NCBI GenBank assembly: GCA_015657535.1
Contig: JADHZB010001933.1
Location: 5,001 to 67,702, forward strand
DNA length: 62,702 nt
Source: Nephromyces sp. MM_2019
Lineage: Eukaryota; Apicomplexa; Aconoidasida; Nephromycida
Reading direction: 5' to 3'
Positions 25,331-38,670 of this stretch are shown here, one piece after another. The notes below the pieces were generated by a model that was given only the letters and a program-made list of their open reading frames with translations, searched no databases and was not told the origin of the DNA. The position numbers and the translations under genes are program-made. How positions within the stretch are numbered: the first letter of the stretch is position 1; each line of letters begins with the position of its first letter.

Positions 25331-28300
25331 ATGGATGAATTAGAAGCATTAAGACGAGCATTTGAAGATGCACAAAGCTCTACAGTAGTAAAGCTGATCC
25401 TTTCTGAAAGGACGTGCGTAGACATACTACAGAAACTGATTAATCTCAAAAAGGTTAACTTAGTTAGCCTCACTGATGGAACAGGATTTGTTACCTTAAC
25501 CCACCTAGATGGTGAAATAATTACCTCTTTAAGAGCTTCGGTGAGAATTTTTCATTATGTATGAATATTGTGGCATGATGAAATTTAGTTACTCAATAAC
25601 ACCACCTGATTCGCATCTAAGATGGACTATATAGTTGCTATCATTGCAACACAGGCAATAGAACTCTTAAACAGACAACCCATAAAGCTATAAAACACTG
25701 ATACCTTATAGCTACTTATAAAAGTTATACAGATACTCTATACACTCATTTATAGAAAGCCCTCAGATTTCTTAATATTAAACTCTTTGACCCAATTGAT
25801 TTCAAGCGATCTTATACATATTATCACAGGGAGGAAGAATCAAGATAACTGAGCTTGTTAACACCCTTGGTGTCTCGTTTCAAACAATTTTTAGCCGCTG
25901 TGAACTACTCATAAAAAAGGAAAGGAAAAGGCTCTTTTATACCGATGGGGAACTAATCCGATCAACATACTTTGACCAAATTTCTGAAGAAATCAACGAA
26001 TGGCTTCAGGTAAGCCATTTGTTTATCCACTAATTATTCATCTACATTTCAGTTACACTTAGAAATTTCCATCTTATCTCTAGTAATTGTACTTGTAAGT
26101 TACACTGAATATAGGATTGAATTAGGAATTCATAACTGCCTTAAATTTTGATCAGAAAAACTATTCCTCTGAAACGAAATATAGCTTTTACCTATTGGTG
26201 GTATTAATTGTATAGGAAATTGGACAAGGTTTTTATTGAACATTTTCTCTCAAATACTAAACTTTTTTCAGGAATCTGGTCAAGTTCATATCTCTGATAT
26301 AGCTCAACACTACTCTCTTCCAATTGAATTTTTGGAAGAACAACTTAGCATACGTGTCCCATCTCTCATCAAAGGTATTTCAACGAACTTTACAATATGT
26401 TTTCAGCTTATTCATTTCTTAAAAATAAAAATGATATGACCACTAGTTTCCATTTCCCATTCTTTTTTATTACAACCAAGGAACACTGGGCGCAACTTCT
26501 CTCAACACACCGGAATTCCAAGACAGGATACTATCAATTATTATGGGTTGGTTTTTGGGCTCAACTATCCCAGTACCACTTAGTCGCCTATGTCAATACT
26601 TCAAGTCAGTCCTACTAATATAGCTGGCTTTTGTGATACAATCCTACACTAATTTGAACTTTATATAATTTCAAATTTCAAGATATATATATTGTATAAC
26701 AATCAAATATATTATATATCGTTGATAAACTGAGGTTTTGAGAATGGAGTAAATATTTTTTCTCAACTTTGAACTGATGAAATTATGAACTCAATCATTG
26801 TCACAGTTGAAAAAGAGAGTATTTCAATGAGCTTTATTGTGTCTACTAAATACCAAAAACTGACAATTCTCCTCACTTCATGAAAAAGATTTTTTACGCA
26901 TATGCATATTCAGATCCTAAAGAGAATAACCATTTTTTACATCTGTATTTTGATAAGCATTGTAATATATATTTTCCGTTTTCTTAGGCTGGATGTCTTA
27001 AGCGTTAGCCATGCCTCCCAAAAATTACTTAACAAAAACCCACACTTGGGTCAAATCCGAAATGAAATTTTTGTTCCAAAATATTATTTTCAGAATCAAT
27101 CTTCTAAGGTCACATATTACGACAATATGTTATCAGATTTGCTCTTATTTACTATCCATATTATTCTTTTTATTAAAATCGTTTTAATTATTATGACCAC
27201 TATAAAAATTGTCATCAGAGTTATATTTATACAGCTCTGACTTATATAAAACTTTATTTCAAACTATTGTTTCTATGTATGTACACAAACTTAACATTTC
27301 TATAGGTTGACTCCTTCTTTAAAGATAATCATTTTTTTACTTTCAACTCAAGCACTGATACCGACTTATTTAACCCTAAATTATTCTTGGTAAACAAGTA
27401 CCCAGATGGAATTTGTTTAAGTAAATATTTTATAGGGAAAAGCTTAAAAGAATCACTTCAACAGCACCTTGAGGTATGTACCAACCAAACTTATCGAAAT
27501 CTAATTCGAGAATATTAATATCACTTAGTTTCACGTATTATTAGGAATGCGTAAGGTTTGATTGGTGGCAGGACCTTTCTTTAATTCTTCCTCCATCTAT
27601 GGATATAAAGGATGCTCAGGTAATAATATGAATTGTAACTGTTTATATTTCTTGGATACTCTCATTATCTATTCCAGTATTTACTTAAAAATTCATAAAT
27701 ATATTTATCTTCCTCGAATTGAGCTGTTTATCTAACGTTCATTCACTTATAGAATGAAAAGAAGCAAATACTAATACAATTGCTCGAGTATATTTAGAAT
27801 CTTCAAATCGTCCATACCGACCTACACTCTTCACACACATATATATATAACATTAAACATATAAACACTAGTCTTATAATACACATAACACAATAAATTG
27901 TTTGCGCATATCCCTACCAACTAGCGTCAATATCAGAAACCTATTTTATTGAATATAACTCATTCCCATAAGATTATGCATTTTATAGGAACTCTTTAGC
28001 ATTGTAGAGTGCAAACTACCTTCCAAGATGAAACTAACTTGGGTTGAAGATTCCTATATTGTAATATCTTCGGGATTCATCAGCACTTTGAAATCGAAGC
28101 TCGATGATTACATGCAAATCTGTTTAAGTGAATTTCTGTCAACAAAAACAACCTTTCAACCAGCCTTCGATGAATCTGTAAATACTTTGATTTATACACA
28201 TACACATATTTTTGTGAATTATCAAAAAACCATGAGAACACAATCTTCTCCTTTATTTTTCTTGAATAGAATTAATTTATAATCGTCCAACTCTATTATT

Positions 28301-31300
28301 TTATAAGCCTTATTATATCTTAGCAAAGTGGATCCAATAAGGAAGAATTCAGTCAAACAAAAGTAAGAGGAAAATTCAAATCGAAAGGTGCCACTGAAAA
28401 GTTATCATGTACGAGCTACTTAATTTAATCCCCCTCTAGCCACTCACACACTATCATATTACAATATTCCTCTTCGAAATCTTAGATTATAATCTATTCC
28501 TTATTACACATCAAGCTTTACAAGCAATCACCATAACCATGTATCTAATTTTAACACAGTAAACAAGGGGAAGGCTAAACAAACAAGTGAGCAAAATTCG
28601 GGCACTATCATCAAAAATTTTCTAGAGGATCAATCGAAACTTCGTGGAATCCTTGGTGAATATTGGGAAGAATTTGATGAAGATGTTGGTGAAAAAATTA
28701 TAGATATTATCATACCGGAATTTTTCCCAGTAATTCATTCACACCATTTAGCTATCTATTTATATGTACCAAACATGTGTATATATATAAGTATATATTA
28801 GGCAAGGGAATGAAGTATAAATTTGCATAAAAATTATAAATTTAATTTTCGTAATTATTAGACATTATTGTATAATTCATTTCAGGAAAGATCAAATCTT
28901 CCTTTATTTTATTAATAATTGGTTTTTCATACCTATTTATTTAATCTGCATTATCTACCATCAAATCCTTTATAACACTTTAAATACACTCCTTTCACCT
29001 ATTTACATGACCACATATTTTACATCACAGTTGGTGTCATTACATAGTTTATTGAATTCGATTAAATATTTATCTTAAACTCTAACCAATTCACACCCAA
29101 ATCAGATTTACAACCAATTAAAGAATCTAAAAAGTGAAGCTCGACAAGATCAAACAAAATTTGATTTTCAGAAGCTTTCCAATCAGATAACTGCTCAAGC
29201 AGAGATTACACAACTTCATTTTGAAGCTCTGGATGTACGTCATTAATAACTAACAATTTAATATTATCTCTTGATTCCACTTTCTGTTACATAAGCAATT
29301 ATTTTGTTACTTTATAGGGACTAATTAATAAGTCTTGTTTAATTATAGTTAATATCTTAAGTTCACACCTCCTTCAGTCTAAATTTTTCATTCAGAGCTA
29401 ATAAACACAATACTGTGTATAATTAATTAGCCCTGGTTACTTTATAAATATTCAATAAACGTCTTTAATCTAATTTATACTCAGGCTTTTATAGGCTTGT
29501 CAACCTCCCCTCCTAATAATCATCTTCTTTTAAAAGTTTTTATTTCTCAAACTTTCTCTAAAATCATTGACCCCCTAATTTCCATTGTATTATACGATGA
29601 AACTGGTTGGTTATACAATCATTATAACAAGCATAACTGATCTGAAATATAAATTCTCACAAATTTTATATCAAATTTTGTTAATTGACCTGTCCCCTAC
29701 AACATCTTACAAAATATGTGATAAATAAATAATATATCTATTTATAATATATATATATATATATATATTTATTTACTTATTTAATTTTATACACATCTCC
29801 TTATTAAACAGGCGAAAACCAGAAAGTCACACCCCAAAATAGAATGAATTTGATTGACCAATTACCAAAACAAGGTCTAACTAGCTCTATATATAATATT
29901 TGTGGCGTATAATAGTCCTCACTTATAATTGTAGTGATGCTAGAGATTATTTTGAATCCTTGTTTATATGTATATCTTTCATCAGTGTATGATTTTCAAC
30001 TTATAGTTATATTTAGTATCACATTTTATACAATTTAGATATATCCGCTGCACATCTTACAGATTTGAAAGATCTCATTGAAGCACTCAAAAAATTAATA
30101 GGCTCACTCAATAAAAGAATTATGAATGAATTTGTTATGGACATGTGCCAGACTCTGAACCTAGCAAAGATTTATGTAATTATACTACAAATTTACTATC
30201 CTATTAAGCTCATATTATTAATAAACTTAAACACGCATCATATATATATATTTGATATACATCATCCAATTTATTGTTTAATTTATTGTATTACTTACAA
30301 CTAACATACTAATTTTCTTCAATTCTCAGGCCAACCCATTAAACAAGAAAAGGAAGAAGCAGTTAATTTCTGAATTAAAGACTTCGACTCACGCCTCACT
30401 AGAAAAATGTGTAGCAACTGAGCCTACTAATTTACTCAAGAATTATCTCATCTTTGAGATCTTGAATGTAATTTATTTCCTTTTCTTGATCCCCATTTAA
30501 TTGATGATAATTATCAATATGTTATCAAAAATTGCTAACAGAAAAAGGGGCTATATTTCCTTATACCTGATGAATTTTGGGGAATAAACTCAATCTGGGA
30601 AGAAATTAACTCACAGCCTACCTTCAAAGATATCAACATTCATGCGACTGAACTATACAATGAACTTAATAAGCTCAATAACTCGCAAAAGAGTAGTAAG
30701 TAACATTCATACTTCCACTTATATCTCCCAATTCTACACACCCTTAAACACTTTTTACTTACAAATATTTAAAATTGGCTTGGTTACACCTATTTTATTT
30801 TTTGACTTAGGTATATTCTAATATAGTAACTTATTGATTTATATCTGTCTGTATAGCCTCAATCACCAATATTTAGTATTGATCCTCTCACTCTTGTCGT
30901 ATTGTTTTAATATTGACCCACTTGCACATAATTTGTATTATTTCGCTTACACTTGTTTAGTATTGATTCACTTACATATAGTTAGTATTGATTCACTTTC
31001 AAATGCTTAGTATTGGTATACTTATTCATATTTAAAATTGGCTTACACTTTTCTGATTTTTTATTATTCTCAAATAATTTTTATGTTGGCTAATAACCTT
31101 GTTGTTGATAATGGTATACATTGACTTTTATTCCTATCATGATTTACACACCTACATCTGAGTGAAAACCTCAATTAAGATTTTATAGGAAGATATTTGT
31201 TGTTAATTTTATAGACAGTGATGAGGAAAACAATGAAATAAAACAAAATACAATCAAGATAGCAGTTGAAAAAGCTGCAAATGATTTGATTCAAAATATA

Positions 31301-31312
31301 GAAAAAAAGTAA
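25331..31312 (+). CDS. UFL1: E3 UFM1-protein ligase 1 (UFL1)
   Basis: Sixteen exons can be chained in phase, from ATG 25331 to TAA 31312, giving about 690-700 residues (human UFL1 is 794). The opening exons match UFL1 closely: SERTCVDILQKLI, GGRIKITELVNTLGVS, FDQISEEINEWLQESGQV and VHISDIAQHYSLP align with the human N-terminal winged-helix repeats. Later blocks VDSFFKDN, WWQDLSLILPPSMDIKDAQ and a Lys-rich linker (SGSNKEEF, KGKAKQ) also follow the family order. UFL1, with DDRGK1 (UFBP1) and UFM1-loaded UFC1, attaches UFM1 to ribosomal protein uL24 (RPL26) at ER-docked ribosomes, a translocon-linked quality-control step. The C-terminal half is more divergent, and some internal introns (28.8-30.0 kb) are long. 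Confidence is high for identity, moderate for every junction. Confidence 0.88.
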
Positions 31313-32345
31313 AGAGATTGGAAAATAACCAAGGGAAAAGCCATATATCATTTTTCTTTAATATTTTCACAATCTACTAAATATTTTTGCACTTGTGTAG
31401 CAGATTCACTAAGATTAACATTTTTTTCAAACAAATTCCAATAATTTCTACACAACCCTGTAGTTTATCATTAATATATATAAATTTTATTTGGTGGTGG
31501 AAATTTTATATTTAAATTTCTGCTAGATATTTAATAAATAACTTGCTAGTAATTATATAAGTCTTTATTCCATACAAATTGATAGCCATGTAATTAGATA
31601 TCATATAATATATACATTTTTTAATATATAGACGGTAATTGTATGCGTAATACATAAGATGCTAAACAACATTTAAATTTATGTATGCTATTAATGTAAA
31701 ATTGAAGTTGTGTATTTACTTATAAAGAATAATTGATCAGTGTATTATTTTAACTATATTAGCTAAACATTCATTTTTGTAAGCAAAACGTATAATGAAC
31801 CTGCCATATATATAGACATGTCACACAATATATATATATATATATATATTCATCACATTAAATGAAAATTTTATTCAGAAATGATAGTTATACACACATG
31901 TAGATGTATTTAGTATTACACTTTGAATGATTTAAACTTGAACTTCATTTCATTTATATATGTGAAACGTAAAAATTTTTGGTCATTTTGATATTATTTG
32001 GGTACCTATGTTTAGAATGTTTAGTTAACCATTGCTTATACAATTTGTATATATAAGTATATATATATATAGCAGCTAAACAAGTGATATCTAACTATAA
32101 CTTTTCGAATTTTATCAAGCTTGAGGTGAAGTACGTCATACAGTATTTGGTAATAGATATGAATATTTTCAACTTAACTATTGATTCAATTGATAAAGAA
32201 TAAAAGATAGCATAACATACACTTATAAACTAGAGTGCATCAAAACACCTAAATGTATTGATTATCATTAAAGCAATTGACTCTAATTACAATGAAAAAT
32301 TAATATGCTAGCTATGTTCATACAATTTAATTTTTATAATATACA
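31313..32345. other. Intergenic with TA microsatellites
   Basis: Very AT-rich. Holds simple TA runs at about 31828-31850 and about 32058-32070. No gene recognised. It separates the UFL1 stop from the aminotransferase start. Confidence 0.5.
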
Positions 32346-35300
32346 ATGAATATCATCTTGAAAAAAGGGACGTTTCAACAAACAAATAAGAACCTTAAGG
32401 AATTCTTGAACTCCTGTCCAAAAGGTATAAATTTGGTGGAACTCATTTGCTTTACACTTATATATAAGTGGATATATATACATTTATCAACATATATCAT
32501 CTTCCAGTTTATATAAGAAGGATAAATTTATACACAATAAATAATATTGAAATAATCAAAATTTTAATCAATACAGCTCATTTCTCAAAAATTGGTTAAA
32601 TGTAACTCAGAAATATTTATGACACCTCCTAAAACTAAGAAACTCTAACTCATGCGTATGACAAATATCACCAAAAATTCAGTATAAATATCCATAACCA
32701 GTAAATATAACTCAAAAATGTTTAACAAAACCAAAACGAGTATAAAAACAGCAATTGAGATATTATGAAGCATAAATTCTCTACCCAAAGCATACACATT
32801 ATATCCACATATCATTAAATCATGTGAATTGTATAATTCGAAATAATTTAACAGATTATCCAATACAATTAACTTATACTATTTACAGGTGCTTATACCT
32901 CTTTTAGAACTGTTCAACAATCTAGAATATTCCTTCTCCAACCCAATATTGATCGATTGGTGAATAGTTCACAAAAATTGCTAATAAACGATGATCCAAA
33001 TATCAAAAATAAGTAAGAATGCTTAATCCTTATTATACAGCGAAATCAACCAATCTTATTCATCTAGGATCAATGACACAAAAATCAAACCTAAAATTAA
33101 ACATCTAATAAAATCAGCACTCCAATTCACCTCTGAAATCCGTAATTTACCTCTTAAACCCACATCTCCACCATACCAAGAATTTCAGATAACACTATTC
33201 ATCAATTGTGATATTAATCATCACCATATAGCACCCGAGGTAAATTTGTATCCATCTGCATGTATGCGCACACATGATACTTATAGATATGCAACCTATT
33301 GCCTATTGCATTTCATAACAGATCTATCATTTTCATTACCTATTGTAGCTATATTATCCGACTGCTTTCACATCCCCAACCCTTGCCGTATGAAACAATT
33401 ATAACATGGGTGTCACTTCACTGTATTTATATATTTTATAGTATTTATATAAATTTGCTGATTTTATATAAAAATATCTTCTTATTGAATATCCTTACAA
33501 ATCAATTAACCTACATTTGCACATATCACCTTACCGTAATCTGCACAAAACACTTTTCCATGTATACCATACACACTATCTTACTATCTATTTGTAAGCA
33601 TCATCTTATTAACTCTCTACAAGTTATGAGAATGATTTTAGCTTTTTGGATCATCAGACTTATTCAACTTATGTATGGATAACTGTCTTGAGTTCTTGTT
33701 TAGTTTAACCCACTCAGAGATATATCTATAAGGATATTTTTAATGAACCGTTTAACCCGTAGATTTGATTTCTATCTTTCAATATCGAAAGTAATTTATT
33801 CAATTTCGATGATTAAGCATTTTTTATATAATCAATTTTGTCAGGAATTTGAAATCACTACCTTTGTAAACTTATTACCGATCCACAAACCACCCATTAA
33901 GGTTTATTCATAACAACATTAAACATAGGAGCCTTTAGATATCACATGTGACTTCTAATTAATTGTAGGTCCTTGCAGGAATAGCTGAAAGAACATCCGG
34001 AGATGTCAAGTCTACTGATTGGGCCAAGTTAGATTTATATAATTTACACAATTGTATATGCCCTATATACTTATCAAATTCGAGCTCTTTATTCAATTTC
34101 AATTTAATTATGGGGTGTATGTAAAATTAAAATATTGAAAACAAGCAATAAAAAGTATTTATTTTTAGATAAATCACAACCCTTAGAACTAGCATGTGCA
34201 TATATATATGTTTAAGAGAAAATATAATGTTATACAAGAGAGATATTTCAGTATCATAACTTTCATTTATCATTATTTTGTAAAAATCATACAAATGATA
34301 ATCTTTAAGTTTGATTTATCTTATAATTGTAAGACCTTTTATTTTAATTCTTCTTTTGGATATTTATCTAGAAAACGAGCAACACTCGAAGCTGAAAAAG
34401 GTAGTGAATTTAACGAATACTTAATGATGGACTCAAGGGGATATATTTTTGAAGGAATTAGTAGCAATTTTTTCACTGTAAGAAATAAAGCTCCTAAATT
34501 TTTTCATTATTGGATCATCTGAATAATAATTTTTATCAAAAGTTAAATGTAATCTAAGTCTTAATATTAAACATGAGTGTATCATATTTTAAATCCAGGT
34601 CAAAAATGGTGCTCTATACACTTCTAATGATATAAATGTATTAAAAGGAACAGTGAGTTGACAAAAATTCAGATTATAATTACTCCTAACTAATAAATTA
34701 TTTCTACTGACGTATTTAATTATTCGAGCTGACTTGACTTATATATTCATTGCCTATAAGAAATGAATTATCTCAGACGCTCGTAATTACCAAATCACAC
34801 ACGAATATTTCTTTTTGAATTTGCTTTAAAGTTTATTAACTGAATACTTATAAATAAAAAGCTCCCTTACATATAAACTATTAACTCTTTAAATCATTTT
34901 GATCGTAGATAAGAACACTTATTGTTAACCATTGCAAAGAGAATAATATCTCCATTTTTTTTGAGGTAGTAATGAAAGTTATCACATTAGCAACATATCT
35001 ATATTACCACTTATACTAATTAGTTTTCAATTTTGGTATTTTGAAATTTACACAAGAATTTTTTATAAGATTTTGTTTCCATTGCATCAAGCTTTTCAAT
35101 TCATTCTTTAAGGAACCTAATTTGAAAGATTTGGATAAATGTGAAGGTTGTTTTTTGTCATCTACTACAAGATTTATGCTCCCAATTAATGAGGTAACAC
35201 TATAAATTCTAAATATATAAAGTTTTATAATATTGAATTGTCTTATATAGATACTCCTGCCTGATAGAAGACGTCTTGAATTTAGCACATCTACACCGCT

Positions 35301-35373
35301 GATGAAAGAACTGATAGAAATGGTAATTTATCAATTATCAATTGATTATATTATTACAATACATCTTCTATAA
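32346..35373 (+). CDS. Class IV PLP-dependent aminotransferase-like enzyme
   Basis: Ten exons join in phase: starting 32346, then near 32889, 33068, 33845, 33969, 34372, 34599, 34908, 35114 and 35252. The fold-type IV pattern is complete: GAYTSFRTVQQSRIFLL (N-terminal domain), DVKSTDWAKKRATLEAEKG with the probable PLP lysine in VKSTDW, then YLMMDSRGYIFEGISSNFF (E-G-x-x-x-N cofactor motif), LKGTIRTLIV and EGCFLSSTTRFMLPINE. The family holds branched-chain aminotransferases, D-amino-acid aminotransferases and aminodeoxychorismate lyase (folate synthesis). The GAYT-FRT opening most resembles an uncharacterised plant subgroup (At5g27410-type domain). The substrate cannot be fixed from sequence. 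The last exon could continue past a donor at about 35321. Confidence 0.8.
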
Positions 35374-35983
35374 AATCTTATGGATAGTATAGCTTTTGAA
35401 GGTGTTAGATGATACGTATTATTTGACTTTTTTAAGATACAAAAATATTCTATTGAAGAATCGCAAGATATTTTCTCGGATGAAGCTTAATATTCAAAAT
35501 TTCCAATACATAGTGATTCATTGGAGCCCACATTCTCAGAATTTAAATTAAATTCATATTTACAAATTTATTATAGATTTTTAGAAGCTGAGAAGTTAAA
35601 TTTATAGTGCAATTTGTTTTTAATATAAATTAGAATCAAAAATTTTTTATAGAAAAGTCTTGGGAGGAAGATTCCTTGGAAGAACTATGCTTTAAATGTC
35701 TCGAAGTTTATTTGAAAGTTCAAAAATGTTGTAATATAAAATATTATAAAACTTTGTAAATTTATGCGATAAACGGAATGGAACTGAGATCATAAAATAA
35801 ATTAAAATATTTTCAAAAAATTGATGAAAAAATTATGATAGATGGTGTTTTTGATGGTCAATAGATACAAGAGTTAACCCAAAATCAATTTTATATTAGT
35901 TTAAGGATATGGATGATAATTAGTGATAATTTGATGGTAATAGTGTCTTATAGATTGAATTAAGATATAAATTTTCCTTAAGA
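35374..35983. other. Intergenic between convergent genes
   Basis: The aminotransferase and FabD converge here. AT-rich, with no structure recognised. It must contain both polyadenylation regions. Confidence 0.5.
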
Positions 35984-37491
35984 TTATTGAAAAGGTTGCA
36001 CTAAAATGTTTTTGTTAATGCGCTTCATAATTCCAGTTAAAACTGTACCAGGGCCTAACTCATAAAAATTATCAAATCCCATCTGAGAAACTTTTCTCAT
36101 ACTTTTTTCCAATTGTACGGGCTCAGTTAGCTGTTATGAAATATTTAATGAGAATTTTAATAGAAAATCGACTTAAATTGTAAATTGTACATAAAGTGAA
36201 ATGATATGTATAATCTGGCCATATAAATTAAATATTGCAAGAAAATTTACTTAGGCTTTGAGCTATTGAGGGTTGTTTCAAATATGAAGATTAACTTACT
36301 TGCTTTAACAATGCTTCCTTTATTTCATCAGGATTGTAATGTGATTCTGCATCGACATTGGAAATAACTTCTATCTTTGGCTTATTGAACTTTGTATTTT
36401 GCAGAATCTTCCTAAGTCGTTCTGCAGCCGGCTTCATGAATTGTGTATGAAACGCTCCGGCCACAGGCAGTCTTACGGCTTTTAGAGCCCGGAATTGTGG
36501 TTTTGCAATTTTTTCAACCATATCGCAAGCCTTTGTACTTCCTAATGAGGACATTTATGAAATTAGATTAATTAATTCAAGTCCATGATATATAACGTAA
36601 GAGTTGTAATTAGGATATGAATTGTGGAAGTAAGGGTGTACCAGAAACAACGTAATTTCCAGGGCTGAGGTAATTTGCCAGATTAATTGATTCCAATGTT
36701 TCATTGTGAACATATTTGCATATTTCTTCAACTTTTTCGGAGGGAAGTCCAAGGATAGCAACCATTCCACTGTCTGAGCTCTCAGCTGCCACCTGCATCG
36801 CTTTTCCCCTCTCTTGAACAATTTTTAAAGCATCTTCAAAAGATAAGACACCGGCAAAACAAAGAGCGCTGTATTCCCCAAGTGATAGTCCCATGGCTAA
36901 GTCATTGGGCACAACCTATTCAAATTGAATGTGTTTAAATACAATTGGTATGAGTAGGCAATAAATTTAGAATAAAGGCTCTTTCACAAATTAATGGAGC
37001 TATAGAAAACTGTATTAACTAGGGATGCTAACTTCAGTGTATCCCGATTCGGACTTCCATCTTTCAACAGCTGCCATAGAACAAACAAATATAGCTGGTT
37101 GAGCTATCTCAGTAGTATCAAGAACATTCTTAGGTCCATTTTTGCATAAATCATATAGGTCGTAGCCCAATATATGATTGGCTTGATCGAAAAGCGATCG
37201 CGCTGCTGGTAAATTTTCTGTGGATTGCACTCCCATGCCAATGAATTGAGCACCTTGGCCAGGGAAAAGAAAAGCATTTTTCTTCGGCCCATTTTGTGGT
37301 GATGATTGTTGGTCTGAGAGTGCGCTCGCATGTCGTTTGGTTGTTAAAATTTCTGAAATAAAAGCAAGCCTGGATGGGATGCCTGTTATAGGGGTAACGA
37401 TTGGAGAATGCATGGCAAAATTGTATGAAACTAGGTTCATCAAACACAGTAGATTGATGCATACAAGTATTTCCAGGTAGTATGATTTCAT
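35984..37491 (-). CDS. fabD: Malonyl-CoA:ACP transacylase (FabD), probably plastid-targeted
   Basis: Four exons in phase, 37491-37033, 36915-36642, 36541-36300 and 36130-35984, give 373 residues. A hydrophobic leader (YYLEILVCINLLCLMNLVSYN) and a Ser/Thr-rich, weakly basic stretch precede the enzyme at FLFPGQGAQFIGMG, the FabD N-terminus. The nucleophile motif is GLSLGEYSALCFAGVLSFED (Leu replaces the His of bacterial GHSLG, as in plant plastid enzymes). Catalytic His lies in VAGAFHTQFM, and the C-terminal ELGPGTVLTGIMKRI is typical. The enzyme loads malonyl groups onto acyl-carrier protein for type II fatty-acid synthesis. The leader fits bipartite apicoplast targeting (signal peptide plus transit peptide). 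An upstream in-frame ATG at 37593 would add another hydrophobic stretch; I prefer 37491. Confidence 0.92.
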
Positions 37492-37593
37492 TTTAAAATA
37501 TACTGATGCAAAGATTACAAATATAAAAATGAGGAAATGGCTTTGTTCAAATGAGTAAGATATGTATTTAATTGAAGTGACAAAGCAGAACAT

Positions 37594-38670
37594 TCGAAGA
37601 AATGAAAATCAGTTAGGAAGTGTATATCATAGGGTTTTATCTCTTTGCGTTTGCTGCAGGAAATTGTAAAGCAATTGTCACTGTAGCGCAACTAGAATAA
37701 GCTTGTAGTACTAGAAATTAAGCATTCATTCGTTAAAACTGAAAGGGTCAAAATTTAAATTCCCTGTCCTAATTTTTTATTAAGAAATATCTAAAATTTC
37801 TAAAAATGGAAGTTTTAAGTTTAATCTGATTTTAATCGTTGGAAAAATAATTCACTGAATTTGCTGGTTAATGGTCCTACTCAAACACTTAATATGATTA
37901 TTCTCAACATCCTTTTATATAGAGCAACCCTAGTTCAGTGAGCCATTCAAAACCATTTTCATTGAACAGATTAGACAAATTTGTTCTTTTAGGTAACATA
38001 TTAAATATCCACCATCGAGTTGTTTTTTTTATTAATTCTTCCCTATGAGTTTTGTGAACATTTATTTAAAGCACTAAGCATCAACAGGATTATTATAATT
38101 TTCAACTAACCAGATGAATTTGCACTTTTATCAAAGGTATGATCTAAATTGCCTTAACTCGAGAAAAAAACTAGTCTATAGCTTAATGCTAATTGTTGAA
38201 GCTCACAATTACTAGCTATTTTCATAGTATATCTTAATTAACAATTTATCTTGAGTAATTAATTTCAGTGAAATTGATATGAATAATTTTAGGGCTTTTG
38301 GGTTACAAATATATATGTAAGCAAATCTAATTACTCAAATCAAATTTTATGATTTTAATTTTATTTTTAGAATTTTTTTAAAAAGCAAACTGAAGATTTT
38401 TTTATCGTTTACCACTCATTTTAATAGAAAAATTGAAGATGTTGAATAAAATTAAGTGTTATTACTAGGCTTGTTAATTAGTTGATATTCTCTTGCTTTG
38501 TTAAGATAATTTTTTATTCTAGAAGGCTCCCCTCATAATTTATACAATATAATTATATCTCTAGACTAAGTGTGTTATTGGATAGATGTAACTGCTATGC
38601 TTTAGCCTATAATATAGCTTTTTCGTAGTAACAAAGCTGAGCTAACAGTTCGAGTTTTTTTTTGAAATTT
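37594..38670. other. Intergenic, no gene recognised
   Basis: AT-rich sequence between the FabD start and the end of the Aurora-like kinase. It should contain the FabD promoter. I see no exon on either strand. Confidence 0.45.

Noticed and set aside
32645..33682. Two hydrophobic frames (minus 32645-32863 and plus 33299-33682)
   Set aside because: They lie in introns of the aminotransferase gene. Their hydrophobicity comes from AT-rich codons (Ile, Leu, Tyr, Phe) and no family motif is present.
37104..37462. Two long minus-strand frames overlapping FabD exon 1
   Set aside because: They are out-of-frame shadows of the FabD exon, which carries the conserved FLFPGQGAQ motif.
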